This document shows positions 20,093 through 30,986 of a stretch of DNA of 64,000 nt, piece after piece. Numbering within the stretch: position 1 is the stretch's first letter; each line of letters begins with the position of its first letter. A program made the position numbers and the translations under genes. The notes beneath the pieces were generated by a model. It saw only the letters and a list, made by a program, of their open reading frames with translations. It had not been told where the DNA came from and ran no database searches. The stretch is taken from the NCBI RefSeq assembly GCF_002105155.1, contig NW_019028979.1, forward strand, positions 868,001-932,000, written 5' to 3'. Source of the stretch: Lobosporangium transversale (lineage: Eukaryota; Mortierellomycota; Mortierellomycetes; Mortierellales; Mortierellaceae).

Positions 20093-21640
20093 ATGAACAA
20101 TCTGAAATTGAATCCTCTGGATATTCCAGAAATCCTTTCACTCATCGGCAGCTTCCTTGATCGAAAAGACATTCTAAACTGCATCCGCGTCTCAAAGACT
20201 TTTCATAATGTTCTTGTCGGCTCTCTTTGGAGAATAATCAATGTCTGCAAGTCCAGATACCCTGCCAGTATAGCACTGCAGCGCCACAAGGGGTGCATTG
20301 AAGAGATTAGGTTTGAATATGACTTTGTTCCAGAGGAGTTTGGGTCATTACGGGGATGTGATCGCCTCCAGTGCATCGATTACCAAGGAATATCATTGTC
20401 CGAACCAATTCACTTTTTAAATCTAATCAAGGCCCACAATTCGGTTATCACCAGATTTCTCTTAAAGATTACGCTAGCTTGGCGAGAACTCTGGGAGATA
20501 CTACTGGGGTGTGTCAATCTCAATCACTTGACAGCTTTGCATACAAGGATTGGGGATGAAGTCAATATATTCTTTCAAGTCTGCAAGAATGTCGGGTACT
20601 TGGGCTTGTTTAGTGTATCCATATACCAACTACCTGTCGACTTCTTGAGTAACGATTACTTTTTCCCAAATATACACACACTAGTTATGAGTGATGTCCG
20701 GATAGCCAGTCCTCCACATCCGTATACATCCTCGTATTGCCTTGGCATGTTAGTCAAGAGATGTCCGAGATTGTGTACACTTCACTTTGACGAAAAAGAC
20801 GAGTACCTTATGGTGGAGCAACCATCCCATAGTACTTTCTACAAAACAACATTCCTTCAACACCCTTGGATACTAACAAGTCTATCTGATGTATCTATTC
20901 CCTCCATGTACATAAAAGACGAGGATATGGCTGCACTCCTCAGACAGTTGACAGAGCTAAGACGGCTATATACCCCAGCTTGTAGATTTGGTCAGTTCTC
21001 TCTGAAAGAGTTACTAGCGACCGAGCAAGAGGTGTTGGATAATGGACACATAGTGCGTAAGAGGAGGCTTAAGAGGCTCTGCGAGACGATCAAGATGTTG
21101 GAGTTCAGTAAACAGAGCTATGTGAGTGGCGTTGTTCAAGCGATTTTATCTAATTGCCCAATGCTGACCCTACTACGAGGATCTAAAATCACAGTGACAG
21201 AGATTGTCAATGGGGCAGAATGGGTAAGCACTGGATTGGCTGAGTTGTCCATCTATCTTGAGGCAAACATCGATCAAGAGACCGCAGACGGCATGGCAAA
21301 GGCGCGTATTGTCTTTAAGCAGCTAGGTAAATTGACCCAACTACGATTCCTTAGCCTAACAGCATGGAGCTTATACGATAATGGTCAACAAACACTGGGC
21401 CTGAAGCTGAGAGCAGGTCTGGATGAGCTAGATAAACTGAAGAGTCTGTGGGGGCTACGCTTCCAAAATGACGGACAACAGCGAATAGGCCTTGAAGAGG
21501 CGACATGGATTGTGAACAATTGGCCATGCATTCGTAGCTTGTATGGTCGCATGACACCAGAGCTGGATGGGAATCAGAAGGATGTAAATGCTTTGGTGTA
21601 TAACTTCTTTAGTTCACACAATATACGGATCTACATTTAA
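20093..21640 (+). CDS. F-box/LRR protein
   Basis: A 515-residue predicted SCF substrate adaptor that starts MNNLKLNPLDIPEIL. The F-box is at residues 5-50 (LIGSFLDRKDILNCIRVSKTFHN). LRR landmarks in order: LLGCVNLNHLTAL, FFQVCKNVGYLGL, LGMLVKRCPRLCTL, then the variable DEKDEYLMVEQPSHS, FYKTTFLQHPW, and ITVTEIVNGAEWVSTGL with LEANIDQETADGMAKAR. Intronless and intact. The relic at 29020-30335 is its closest relative in the window (same IDYQGKSLPEPIHFLNLIKAH and YFFPNI segments). The overlapping frame 20371-20559 is a shadow. Confidence 0.9.
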   Translation: MNNLKLNPLDIPEILSLIGSFLDRKDILNCIRVSKTFHNVLVGSLWRIINVCKSRYPASIALQRHKGCIEEIRFEYDFVPEEFGSLRGCDRLQCIDYQGISLSEPIHFLNLIKAHNSVITRFLLKITLAWRELWEILLGCVNLNHLTALHTRIGDEVNIFFQVCKNVGYLGLFSVSIYQLPVDFLSNDYFFPNIHTLVMSDVRIASPPHPYTSSYCLGMLVKRCPRLCTLHFDEKDEYLMVEQPSHSTFYKTTFLQHPWILTSLSDVSIPSMYIKDEDMAALLRQLTELRRLYTPACRFGQFSLKELLATEQEVLDNGHIVRKRRLKRLCETIKMLEFSKQSYVSGVVQAILSNCPMLTLLRGSKITVTEIVNGAEWVSTGLAELSIYLEANIDQETADGMAKARIVFKQLGKLTQLRFLSLTAWSLYDNGQQTLGLKLRAGLDELDKLKSLWGLRFQNDGQQRIGLEEATWIVNNWPCIRSLYGRMTPELDGNQKDVNALVYNFFSSHNIRIYI

Positions 21641-21966
21641 AGATAGGCTAAAGAAGCAAGGATATACATTACCACTTCAAATACTGATATGGGGGACAAG
21701 AATCTCGAGTATGGCCACCTAATGCACATCTACCTGGCAATAAATGACACAACTGGTGATGGTAAAGCGATCATGGTCATAAAAAGCAATGCTTATTGCA
21801 GAAATAAATAAGGATACATCGGTGGGTTATCAACTAAAAGGATGTTGTGCTTTGCTTTTGCCACTATATCAAGGTTATATTAATAAATACTTCATCTGCA
21901 TTTGTACTACTTGTATCTGTCCAAGTCTATGGTCCCTTGAACTGTTATGAACAAATATATAGCCCG
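21641..21966. other. 3' flank of F-box gene
   Basis: No gene. Contains AATAAATAAGG (about 21803) as a possible poly(A) signal and GGTTATCAACTAAAAGG (21827), a motif shared with the 3' flanks of two other copies. Confidence 0.4.
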
Positions 21967-22138
21967 TTTCATTTGGTCGCGATACCTTATATTTTTTGAA
22001 TACTTTCGAGTGTATTGGCAGCCAATTAGCTCGCTTGTTACGAGTATTGTTGCAAGTCCGTCACGTAGTGAGATGCCACCAGAACAATTCAATCATCGTT
22101 TTTAGATTAAAAATATAAGGTATCGTGACCAAATAAAA
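21967..22138. mobile_element. short inverted-repeat element (MITE-like)
   Basis: About 30-35 base imperfect terminal inverted repeats: left TTTCATTTGGTCGCGATACC continuing with TTATATTTTTT, and its inverse at 22108-22138. The 172-base interior has no coding sequence. No clear target duplication is visible. The word TATATTTTTTGAATAC of the left end is repeated directly at about 22198. Confidence 0.55.
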
Positions 22139-22241
22139 TTGGCGATATTTTTAAAATACGCAATATAAGAAAAAAATTTACGTACAGTTAGAATTCCATA
22201 TATTTTTTGAATACATTGAATGAATTAGAAACAAATCTCTA

Positions 22242-22308
22242 ATTGTTCGTCCCTCGGAGGAGACAATGGATGTGTTTCCTTTCTTTTATTGCTACTACTG
22301 AAACTACC

Positions 22309-22343
<35 letters not shown>

Positions 22344-22450
22344 ACTACTACATAAACTATGGAGCCCTCTTGGATGTTCCACATCTACTACCAAAGAATC
22401 AAAGGGCGGCTGCGGGTGGGACATCCATTGTCTCCTCCTTGTCGAACAAT
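22242..22450. mobile_element. inverted-repeat element with poly(A/T) core
   Basis: The left end ATTGTTCG + 7 bases + GAGGAGACAATGGATGT is repeated inversely at the right end (ACATCCATTGTCTCCTC + 5 bases + CGAACAAT). The core includes a T27-type run at about 22314-22342. It is non-coding and could be a small MITE or a large hairpin. Confidence 0.55.
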
Positions 22451-22578
22451 AGGCTTTAGCCTTCACTAGCGTTCGACTACGCTATCCATTATCGAAAATA
22501 TAAGCAAACAAAACTGATCGAATCATTCTCGATCAACTTATTCATCCCAACCTCATTACGTCCTCAGTATACAATAAA

Positions 22579-24424
22579 ATGTCTTCTGCCAACTATGATA
22601 TCAATAACCTTCTTCCCTACAATGGCCTGAGTGGTTGGTACAGTGAGGGAACTATCAATCAAACGTTTTCAGGCACGCCACCTAGAAGATCACCTCGAAC
22701 ACACGCCGGACTCAATATCTCCCCAACTAGATCTCCCGCAGAGTATCAGTGGACCTCCCCTACTAAGATCGGATCAATGCCCAATGCTGTTGATATAAAT
22801 CCATTCCTTTCAGATACGACCACAGAGATACAGCAGGACAATGCATTTAGACGCACTAAAGCGACGGTTACTCGGGACGAATACGTTATGATGGCCCATA
22901 CGTTTAAAGCTATATCTGCAGCACCGCCAGAAGTTCAAAATTGGTTTATGAAGACAAACGATAGAGCTAAGAACCCTAATGGGTGTGGGAAGAAAAACTT
23001 GTTAGACAGCACTTAAATTTGCAAATACAGGCATCCTCGACACTACAGGACATGGAAGAACTGGACGACCCAAAAAGAAGTGGATCAAGATCTGAGCTCC
23101 AAGGTGATGGACATTATAGTGAAAACAAACAAGAGCGGGTCACCTAATTCTGTAGCTTTAGTGGCAAATCAACTAAAGGAGGACTTTGGAATCGAGAAAT
23201 CAGCAAGGTCAATAACTCGGGACCTCCGTAAAATGGGGCTACATTAGGGCAAAGGGATCCGACAAAACTTCTTGCATGACTCCAAGGAGAATGTCGTGTT
23301 CCGGGCAACTTATACGAAGCGCCATCTTAAAAAACTTAAAACTTGTAGACGGCAATTGGGTGCCTAGAATGCCGGAGGTCTTCTTGGAGGAATCGTATTG
23401 CCACAATGACCACGCTGCATCAAAACGTTGGGTAGAAAGTCGCGGTGGTACTGTAAATGATGCAAGAAGGAAACCTACTATGGTTATATTTGCAGCATTT
23501 GTTGTTTATTATGATGAAACCACTAAAAAAGTCGAAAGCAAATTTGTCAAGGACAGCGTGTATGTCTGGCCGTCAAAAGGACCAAAGCCTCAGTCAAAAA
23601 AAGGTCGAGAACAGAGGCTGAGCTGTGGGTTGATGTCCCAGAAGAGATCAGGAATGCAGGGGTTGTGGCAACAGATCACGTCTCATGGAAACTTCATCGC
23701 CAGTCTATTTGATAGTATATTCACCCGGCTTTGGAAAAACCTCAATGAGATAGGTCTTGGGCCTTGTCAGATCCATCTTGATGGCGTCTCATATCACTTC
23801 CACAAAAACAAAAAGCCAACTAAGAGTGACACTGTGAAAACTATCAGAAACTGGCTTGTGGGGAAAGGACATTGTTATCCCAGCAAGGGAAAATGGGAAA
23901 GCACTGAACAAAGAGGAGCTTTTGAAAATGGTCAACGCCCTTCCCGACGAGTCGTACTTTTCTATCAGCAAGATAGCCCAGGTGAACGGCGGCCATGAGA
24001 TTCTCAAGACTCCTCCCTACCATTGTGAGTTGCAGCCTATTGAGAAGATCTGGGCCGTCGTAAAAAACATAATTGCTGCAAGGGTAAGAACGACAATGAC
24101 GCCTCTTTTGCTGAAGGAATGGCTTCTCAGCTTGTTTTCTCAGATTCCATGTAGAGTCTTTTACTCTGTGTGGAAGAGGTCTGTGAAAATTGGTATGATG
24201 TACTATAACTAGAGAAGTCAGGTACAAGAAGATACGCCAGATGAGATTGACAGCGGCGAATGGGATATGGAACTCCTTATAGTGGTAAGCCAAGAGTAAG
24301 CTGAGGCTGTCATCCTGGGTCCTGAGATAGTTGTAGATCTTATGCCAGATACTCGAAGCATGTTTGAAATGGTGAGTCTGAGGAAGAGCCTCTTATCAAT
24401 AGAAAACGCTCTCGTAAAAATTAA
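22579..24424 (+). pseudogene. Tc1/mariner-type transposase, decayed
   Basis: The pieces in order: an N-terminal region from the ATG at 22579; a helix-turn-helix region at about 23030-23270 (GRTGRPKKK in one frame, ALVANQLKEDFGI and SITRDLRKMGLH in another); the catalytic domain with VFLEESYCHNDH (about 23370), CQIHLDGVSYHFHKNKKPTK (about 23770) and EILKTPPYHCELQPIEKIWA (about 24000). The C-terminus is EIDSGEWDMELL and a basic NRKRSRKN end at 24424. These are the DDE motifs of the IS630/Tc1/mariner superfamily. Lesions: stop at 23014, a Trp-type TAG at 23245, frameshifts near 23330 and 23860, stop at 24210. The usual first Asp (LDESY) is Glu. I found no convincing terminal repeats. Confidence 0.85.
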
Positions 24425-25001
24425 AAATTTTGAGTTTGTACGTTTTTTTATTGTGTCTAAAAAAGCAAGTAATCTATCCGATTTAAAAACGTGAAAAATA
24501 TATTTGTTCATGACTTTTTGGAGGAAAAGCACCTTGGTAGCTGGAGAAACAAATTTCACGTACCGGAGCATGCATACGTGCTTTCGTATGCTACCATAAA
24601 ATCCGATGCGCCGCTCGTTCGAATGCGAATGTCAGAACCCATTAAACCATTAACATTGCACTTTTAGAAAAAGACGGTTACTGTTTATTAATGTCGCATT
24701 TGTCCTGAGCCTGTTTTGCAAAATTATCATCAACACGGTCCCAGAAGATATTTGTGCTGAAAAATAAACCAAAAAAAAAAAAAAAAAAAAAAAAAAAGAT
24801 AGAAAGTCAAGCATAAAGCAAAAGGTAATAAAAAAAATGGCCACATAACGTTCCTCTTCGTTCTCATCTTTGCTTCCACTCCATTTGCATTCCTTTTTTT
24901 TTTTAACCATATCTCTCTCTTTCTCTCTTTCTCTCTTTCTCTCTTTTCAGGTAAACGTGATCTTAGTTCTATCACTCCATCTCTTTCACTTGTCAGGGTG
25001 C
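24425..25001. other. non-coding; A-run and CT-rich tract
   Basis: Contains an A28-type run at about 24770-24797 and a (TCTCTT)n tract at 24911-24948. No gene is supported; open frames on both strands are low complexity. Confidence 0.4.
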
Positions 25002-25400
25002 ATGGGGTTGACGCCCTCTCCATACTGGTATCGCATCATCTGCTGGGCGATATCGGTTATAGGTTCTATCCAGCATGTTGTAATGCTTAGCATTATAGCA
25101 CTGTGCAGGTCTTGTTATCGCAAGAGACTGTTGGCACAGCAGGCTGCCCATGGAGCCTGGAGACTCTTGCACGCCCGTAGCTGGGCCTCCGAGAGCCATG
25201 TAGCTGTCCCCACCAAACTGGCGTTGGTCTGCATTTCTGGGTGTAGGGCATCGTTTGGTATGAGTTTCATCCACGCGCGTTGACATGATCTTTCAACACC
25301 GCGCAGGTCTCGTTATTGCGAGAGGCTGCTTGCGCGGCAGCCTGTCATGAAGCTCTGGTTAACTCTTGCACGTCTTAAGCGGAACCTCCAAGAGCCGGGG
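25002..25400. repeat. 198-bp tandem duplication with conserved stems
   Basis: Two diverged direct copies, about 25002-25199 and 25200-25400. The clearest match is between 25101-25197 and 25299-25396. Both fold the same way: an outer stem (CTGTGC/GCACAG at 25101 and 25134; CCGCGC/GCGCGG at 25299 and 25332), an inner hairpin (TCTTG-6-CAAGA; TCTCG-6-CGAGA), and a later stem (CTCTTG-20-CGAGAG; CTCTTG-20-CAAGAG). Lengths of loops and linkers are identical, and the differences in the stems are mostly compensatory. It is more GC-rich than its surroundings. It could be a structured RNA or a hairpin-prone repeat. Confidence 0.65.
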
Positions 25401-25552
25401 TCCACCCATATCTTTTCCCTTATTTTTTTCCTTTTATTTCGTATCTGTTTGATGCCGTAAACTGCCTGTTCGTATTAATGATATAAAAAGAAATTAAACT
25501 AGTTGAAACGGCACGACATTCTCCATTACAGTATTGGCGCCTGTTTTTCGTG

Positions 25553-28356
25553 ATGTCAACTAATCCGAGCAACGCATCAAAGCCAGAGCATTGGAGGAAA
25601 GCTCTCACAAGGCTCGTCAATGTCGATTCGTGTGTGCTGACGTATATGTGCAACTGTGCTCGCTTGAGCGATATCAACTATGAAGATTTCCTTTATTACG
25701 CAGACATAACGCAGAAAGAAAACTGTACACTCCAGCGCTGCCAATCCATCTGGCACCTAGGAATTACACAATTAACCGGGTCGCCACACAGTGGCTTGGG
25801 AAGACACGGTCGAATACTGAAACAGAAGTGGACCCAGAAGGAGTATGTCTCAATAGAACAAACTTTCAATTTGTATCTGGAACGGAAACGTGGCCTTGAT
25901 AGTGGGTCGCTCAAGGCTCTGAAAGCATCAGATACCTACTGGAGCGAGCGTACCTGTCATGATTACGAGCAAGCAGCGGAGATGCAGTCCAATATCTTTC
26001 TGTCAAGAGATTCAAGTAGATACCTTTTGCAGCTACTGTTATTATTATTATTATTAGTTATAAGCTAGACTGAGTGAATGTACTGTTGACTTATTAGAAC
26101 GCAACAATAATCAGCTCACTGCACGAACCACAAGAAAGGAAAAGAGAAAACATGATGAGAAACAAGGTGGGTACCAGGCGATATGACATGAATGGATATT
26201 CACTGAAGATTCCGATCAAAACCCACTTATTCATAAAGGTAGGGAAGTAATCCATCGATCGCATTTTTTCTCTTTATTTAATGGTTATGATACAGTTAAC
26301 GGAGCTACAAGCTCTACCAGTGACGTTGGACCCACCCAAGGAAGGAGCAAGATCCCCTGCCCTTCTAAGTCGTCTCGCAGAGCAGAGGTCAATAATATTA
26401 ATCAGGGTTTGTGACATATAGTAGCAAATGCATCAGTGTTATTATTACGAGCGCGCCGTTGACTTTTTGGATATCAATAACAAGCAGTTGTTATATTTCG
26501 GACTTGTACAAACGCGATATTTAGGTTCACATTGGAATGCACCAACTCAGGCCGATGGAAAGAGAAGGCTCTTGACATTTGAAGAGGAGAAAGGTAAGCT
26601 TTAAGTTATTAAATACATACGATTCATTACCGATTTTTTAATCAGCCCATTTTATATTACTTTGAAATATTGGGTGCTATAGCAACGGCTTTTAACAGGA
26701 CAAAAAGAGACAGTGATGTTTTTACTGAAAGCAATGAATATGCCGGACCCACAGGTATGTTGCTATTTATAATAGTCAACACCGCGATAATTTAAAATGA
26801 ATGACGAAATACCAAAAAATTACCTATACATTTATTAAGCAGGCTTGAGTTACTTAAAGAGAAGAAAGCCAACAGATGGTAGTGGTGATACTAGCAGTTC
26901 AGATAAGAGGCTGCCAGTGTAGATTATACAATTGTAAATATTGAGTTACAAATGAGCTGACCTAAATACTTGATAGAACTTTCATCGCTTCCGTTATTGA
27001 CTAGTGAAAAATCAAATGAGTCTCTGATCTCGGAGCACGATCCTGTGGAGCAGCTACTTGAGAGTATATCGCGACCCATGGGATCCATCCTTGGCTCATA
27101 TTCTTGGGAATTTGTGGCTAGTGAAGGAGGCCTTGAAATTGGTATTGCGTTTGGCAATTACTACAGGAGATGCTGTGAATCGAGCTTCAAGGCCAAATAT
27201 CCAGAAGATGCTTTGTAAGTTCATTTCAGATTATTATCAAGTCCGTAGTACACAGGCCTAATTTAATGGTTCATCTCTCTTCCCTAGGGCCTTAAATGCG
27301 ACACTATTGATAAGGGATAGCCCATCTCCGCTTCAGCTCGAATGCTTCGGGGAGGGATTTTTCGATCTAATGAGGGATGCCTTCAAACAACGTGTACCCA
27401 CAAATGATGTCGCCGATGAACGCAAACTCATTAGGGATTGGTTAGATGTATGTCATCATTGTTGCGAAGGAGGCTCTATGTCGAAACATGCGGCTCAAAT
27501 GCTTTATTTATTATGTATTATCATGATACTTTTAGGGTTTGGTTGATGATGATTGGAAGAGAGAAGTCACACTGGGACGCCTTGAGAATGTAGCTGTGAC
27601 CAAGAAACTTCTGCCATTAAAGCGATATCTCATACAAGCTGTGTCTGAATTCGAAAGGGTTCAAAAAAACTCCTACAGTGAGGCTGATGGAATAGCATCA
27701 TTTGTGATGCCGTTGTTGCGCAAGTTCTATCACAAACCAGACGAAGCAAGGCTTGCATAGTACGTGTAGGGAATCCTCATCACTTATTAGCTGCTTTTAT
27801 TCTTCCAGACTCATACCCAATACATTATAAATTTTGCTAGCACAAATAACTCCTCCAAGACAAGCATATACCACCGAAGAATCCTTGAGCTCGAAACAAA
27901 GACATGTGGGCACCTGATATTACATCGAGAACAATTAGAAATATTGAACTGTTTTTTGGAGAAGTTTCTGGAGTATTGAACAAGGACACAACAAAGGAGG
28001 CTGGAGATTTAGTACGTCTAGGTGTGTATGGAAAGAACTCGATAGATCAAGTGGACGATATTTATGATATGTCTATAATTACGACCTTGGTACACATCAC
28101 TGGACGCAAAGCCACAATGTATATTCAGTTCCCTCTGGGCACAATGTACATTATGGTCCAAGTAGGCACGTGGAGAGTGCCCGATTCACTAGAAACGCTC
28201 GATGCTCTTGCCCAGGACATAGGTTGTGTTGTGAAGACGGCCACATTATTCCATAGCCAGCTGGACTTATTACCAGCTAAGGTAGTGAAAGCGAAAAAGG
28301 CGAAGGAACATTTCCCTTCCATCATTACGCCCCATGCTAAGAGTGCTTTGCTTTAG
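25553..28356 (+). pseudogene. 11-exon gene of unknown function, one frameshift
   Basis: Tentative exons that join in phase: 25553-26015, 26098-26166, 26209-26238, 26296-26387, 26425-26593, 26683-26754, 26843-26918, 27005-27214, 27288-27447, 27536-27759, 27841-28356; about 690 residues. The introns after exons 2 and 4 would be only 42 and 37 nt and are the least certain. Contents: a basic coiled region (exon 2), an Ser/Thr-rich linker, VEQLLESISRP, LIRDWLDGLVDDDW, and a last domain with APDITSR, IELFFGEVSG, DLVRLGVYGK, which I recall as typical of Mucoromycota-specific proteins. PD...E might be a PD-(D/E)XK-like core (inference). In the last exon TG is doubled (27905-27908), breaking the frame right before APDI. 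Confidence 0.55.
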
Positions 28357-29019
28357 TTTATGTCATTTAAGAGGATCGTTTTGCGCTCAATAGCGGGTTT
28401 CAAAGAATTCCCTTAGATCTTAAAGAATTAGGATAATAATAAAGGCGATTCTATTACACTTGGTCTAATTTGACAACAAAAGTGAGAGGGCGGCCATATA
28501 TGGCGATTATTAACGTTGTTTTCGGGATTTGTTAGCCCTTGTGCGTGTAGAGTCGCTTTAGGCATCAGCTTTATAACTGGCGTGTACAATCCATTTTGAA
28601 GGTGATCAAGGGCTGTGAGGCAAGAGTGATTAGTATCAGCGGCCGTGGGCAATAACAGTGGATAGGGCTCTGAATGATGTTCTCGTATCTTAAGATGTAC
28701 TGCGAACCCTCATTGTAAAAGAAAAAAGGGTCAAACAAAGACGACGCTCAAATGTCTTCTCAACTAAGCCATATCATTGGCTATGATAAAGGCACAGCGT
28801 GGTTCACACTTTGAGCGTTGATGATAGTACGGAGCAGCTCCTGGAAAGCCAGTATCACTCCCGTCATATCTCTTTGCTCGTTGATGGTTTCTAGCAACCT
28901 TAATCGACCATAGAATCATTCACTTGATCGTCTCTCCCTCTTTCTTTTCTTTTCCCCTCTTCCTCCCAAGCACTAAGGATAGATAGACTTGTTCAAGTTG
29001 AAGCGAAACTAAAAAGGGT
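28357..29019. other. intergenic, no gene seen
   Basis: Mixed sequence with no supported feature; a CT-rich stretch at 28930-28970 precedes the F-box relic. Confidence 0.4.
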
Positions 29020-30335
29020 ATGACGGTTGTCGCTTCGAAGATGAGGAAAGACATAGATGAAGACATTTTATCTTGGACAAAGAACATAGCATTGCAGAAG
29101 CACAAGGAGCATATTGAAGATCTCAGGTTTGAAAGCGGATTTCCAGAAGAGTATGGATCATTGCAGGGATGTAATCACCTCGATTTGATTGATTATCAAG
29201 GGAAATCATTGCCCGAACCGATTCACTTTTTGAACCTCATCAAGGCTCACAGCTCGATCATCACCACATTTCCCTTAAGCAGCACGCTGGCCTCGTATGA
29301 GCTCTGGAAGGCGCTATTGGGATGTACTCACCTCAATCGCTTGAAACTTTGGCACGTAAATATGGATAAAGTTAATATATTCCTTCAAATCTGCAAGAAT
29401 GTCAAGCATTTGAGCTTGTCTATTGTGTCCATAAGCCAGCTATCTGTCGACTTCCTGAGTAATGAGGCCAACGAATACTTTTTCCCAAACATTCGCACAC
29501 TAAATATGAAAGATGTCAGGATAATCAACCCTCCACACCCCTATACATCCTCATATTGTCTTGGCATATTAGTTAAGAGATGTCCAGGACTGTGTGGGTT
29601 GAGATATGTCGACAGCAGTGAGTACCTTGCGATGAGTCAACCATCCCACGAGAATTTCTACAGGGCGGCATTTCTTCAACTTTCCTGGACATTAGCAAGC
29701 CTATATCTCTTACATGTACATAAAAGACGAGGATATGGCCGCACTTCTCAGACAGATGACAGAACTAAGGCGGCTATATACCCCAGTTTGTGACTTTAGT
29801 CAACTCTCTCTGCAAGAATTACTAGCGGACAAGCAAGAGGTAGCGGATAATGGGCACATGATACGAAAGACAAGGCTTCGGAGGCTCTGCGAGACGATCA
29901 AAGTATTGGAGTTCAGTACATTTGGCAGTGTAGATGGCATTGTTCAAGCGATTTTATCGAATTGTCCAAAGCTGGAGCGGCTGACAGGACCTACGATAAC
30001 AGTGACAGAGATTGTCAATGGAGCAGAATGGGCTAGCACTAGGCTGACTGACCTGAATGTCTATTTTAAGGCCGACGTTGATCAGGAGACTGTGGAGGGT
30101 ATGGCAAAGGTGCGCATTGCATTGAGACAACTGGGCACGTTGCATTCGGCTATCAAAGTCGCGTGCAAATGCTTATGGAAAACAGATGCTGGACTTGAAG
30201 CTAAGAGCAGATTTCGATGAATTAACTAACCTGAAGAGCCTGTGTATGTTATGGTTCAGCGATGATGAGTACCAACAAACTGGACTCGAGGATGCGACAT
30301 GGACTGTAAACAACTGGCCCAGTTCAGAAGCTTGA
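29020..30335 (+). pseudogene. LRR part of an F-box gene, F-box lost
   Basis: The open frame starting at 29020 has a foreign N-terminus (MTVVASKMRKDIDED) joined to the family sequence at ALQKHKEHIEDLRFE, so the F-box itself is gone. LRRs follow to about 29705, where a small deletion (the SDLSIPS part) shifts the frame. The second piece, 29714-30220, has ITVTEIVNGAEWASTRL. Another shift near 30140 leads to MLDLKLRADFDEL through ATWTVNNWP and an early TGA at 30333. Two frameshifts and the missing F-box make it a relic. Its nearest relative here is the gene at 20093. Confidence 0.85.
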
Positions 30336-30986
30336 CTGATTGCGCGTACTCAAAGTCGGATAATGATGAGAAGGGCGTACAGTTACCTGAAAGGAAGTTT
30401 TTTATTTTTTTTTTTATTTTTTTTTTTTTTTTTGAACCTCTGGCAAACAGCTCATATGTGGCATACATAAAGACTTCATCAACCAAAATGGAAGTTTACG
30501 TTTTTGTTAATGAGGTCATTGCGGGTAACTACTGAGGCTTTTCGGCAGTACTTCCTGAGGAAAAATGGCGAGAAAAAGAATTGAAGAGAGTGCTTCTCTT
30601 CATGATCATTTCAAAATTTTATGTTTTTGACCACTTTCTTTCAGGCGAGTATACATGTACGCACTCTTCTTTATGTCGCACCATTATCCACTTGCGAATA
30701 GATGATGGAAGTAGCGAGATAGACTCTTAATATACAGCCTACTGTAGAAAATAAGAACATTGCCGAGCTTATATTTTAAATACTATTTTCTTTTTTCTTT
30801 TTCTTTTTCTTTTTCTTTTTCTTTTCTTTTCTTTTCTTTTCATATCATTTTATTTATTTTATTGTGTGCGAGGCACGTGTAATGTATCATAGCTCATGTG
30901 TAGTTCCTGGGGTAGGTGTAGCTTGTATTGAAGAATTAGTCCATCATGATAGGGAAAGGAAAAAAGGGAAAAGAAAAAAGATCATC
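30336..30986. other. intergenic with pyrimidine repeat
   Basis: No gene is seen. Contains a T-rich run at 30400-30433 and a (CTTTTT)n/(CTTTT)n tract at about 30789-30840. Confidence 0.4.

Noticed and set aside
24870-25283. 137-codon frame with a leading hydrophobic stretch
   Set aside because: The 'signal' is a CT-repeat translation, and the rest covers the structured tandem repeat; the opposite strand is open over the same place.
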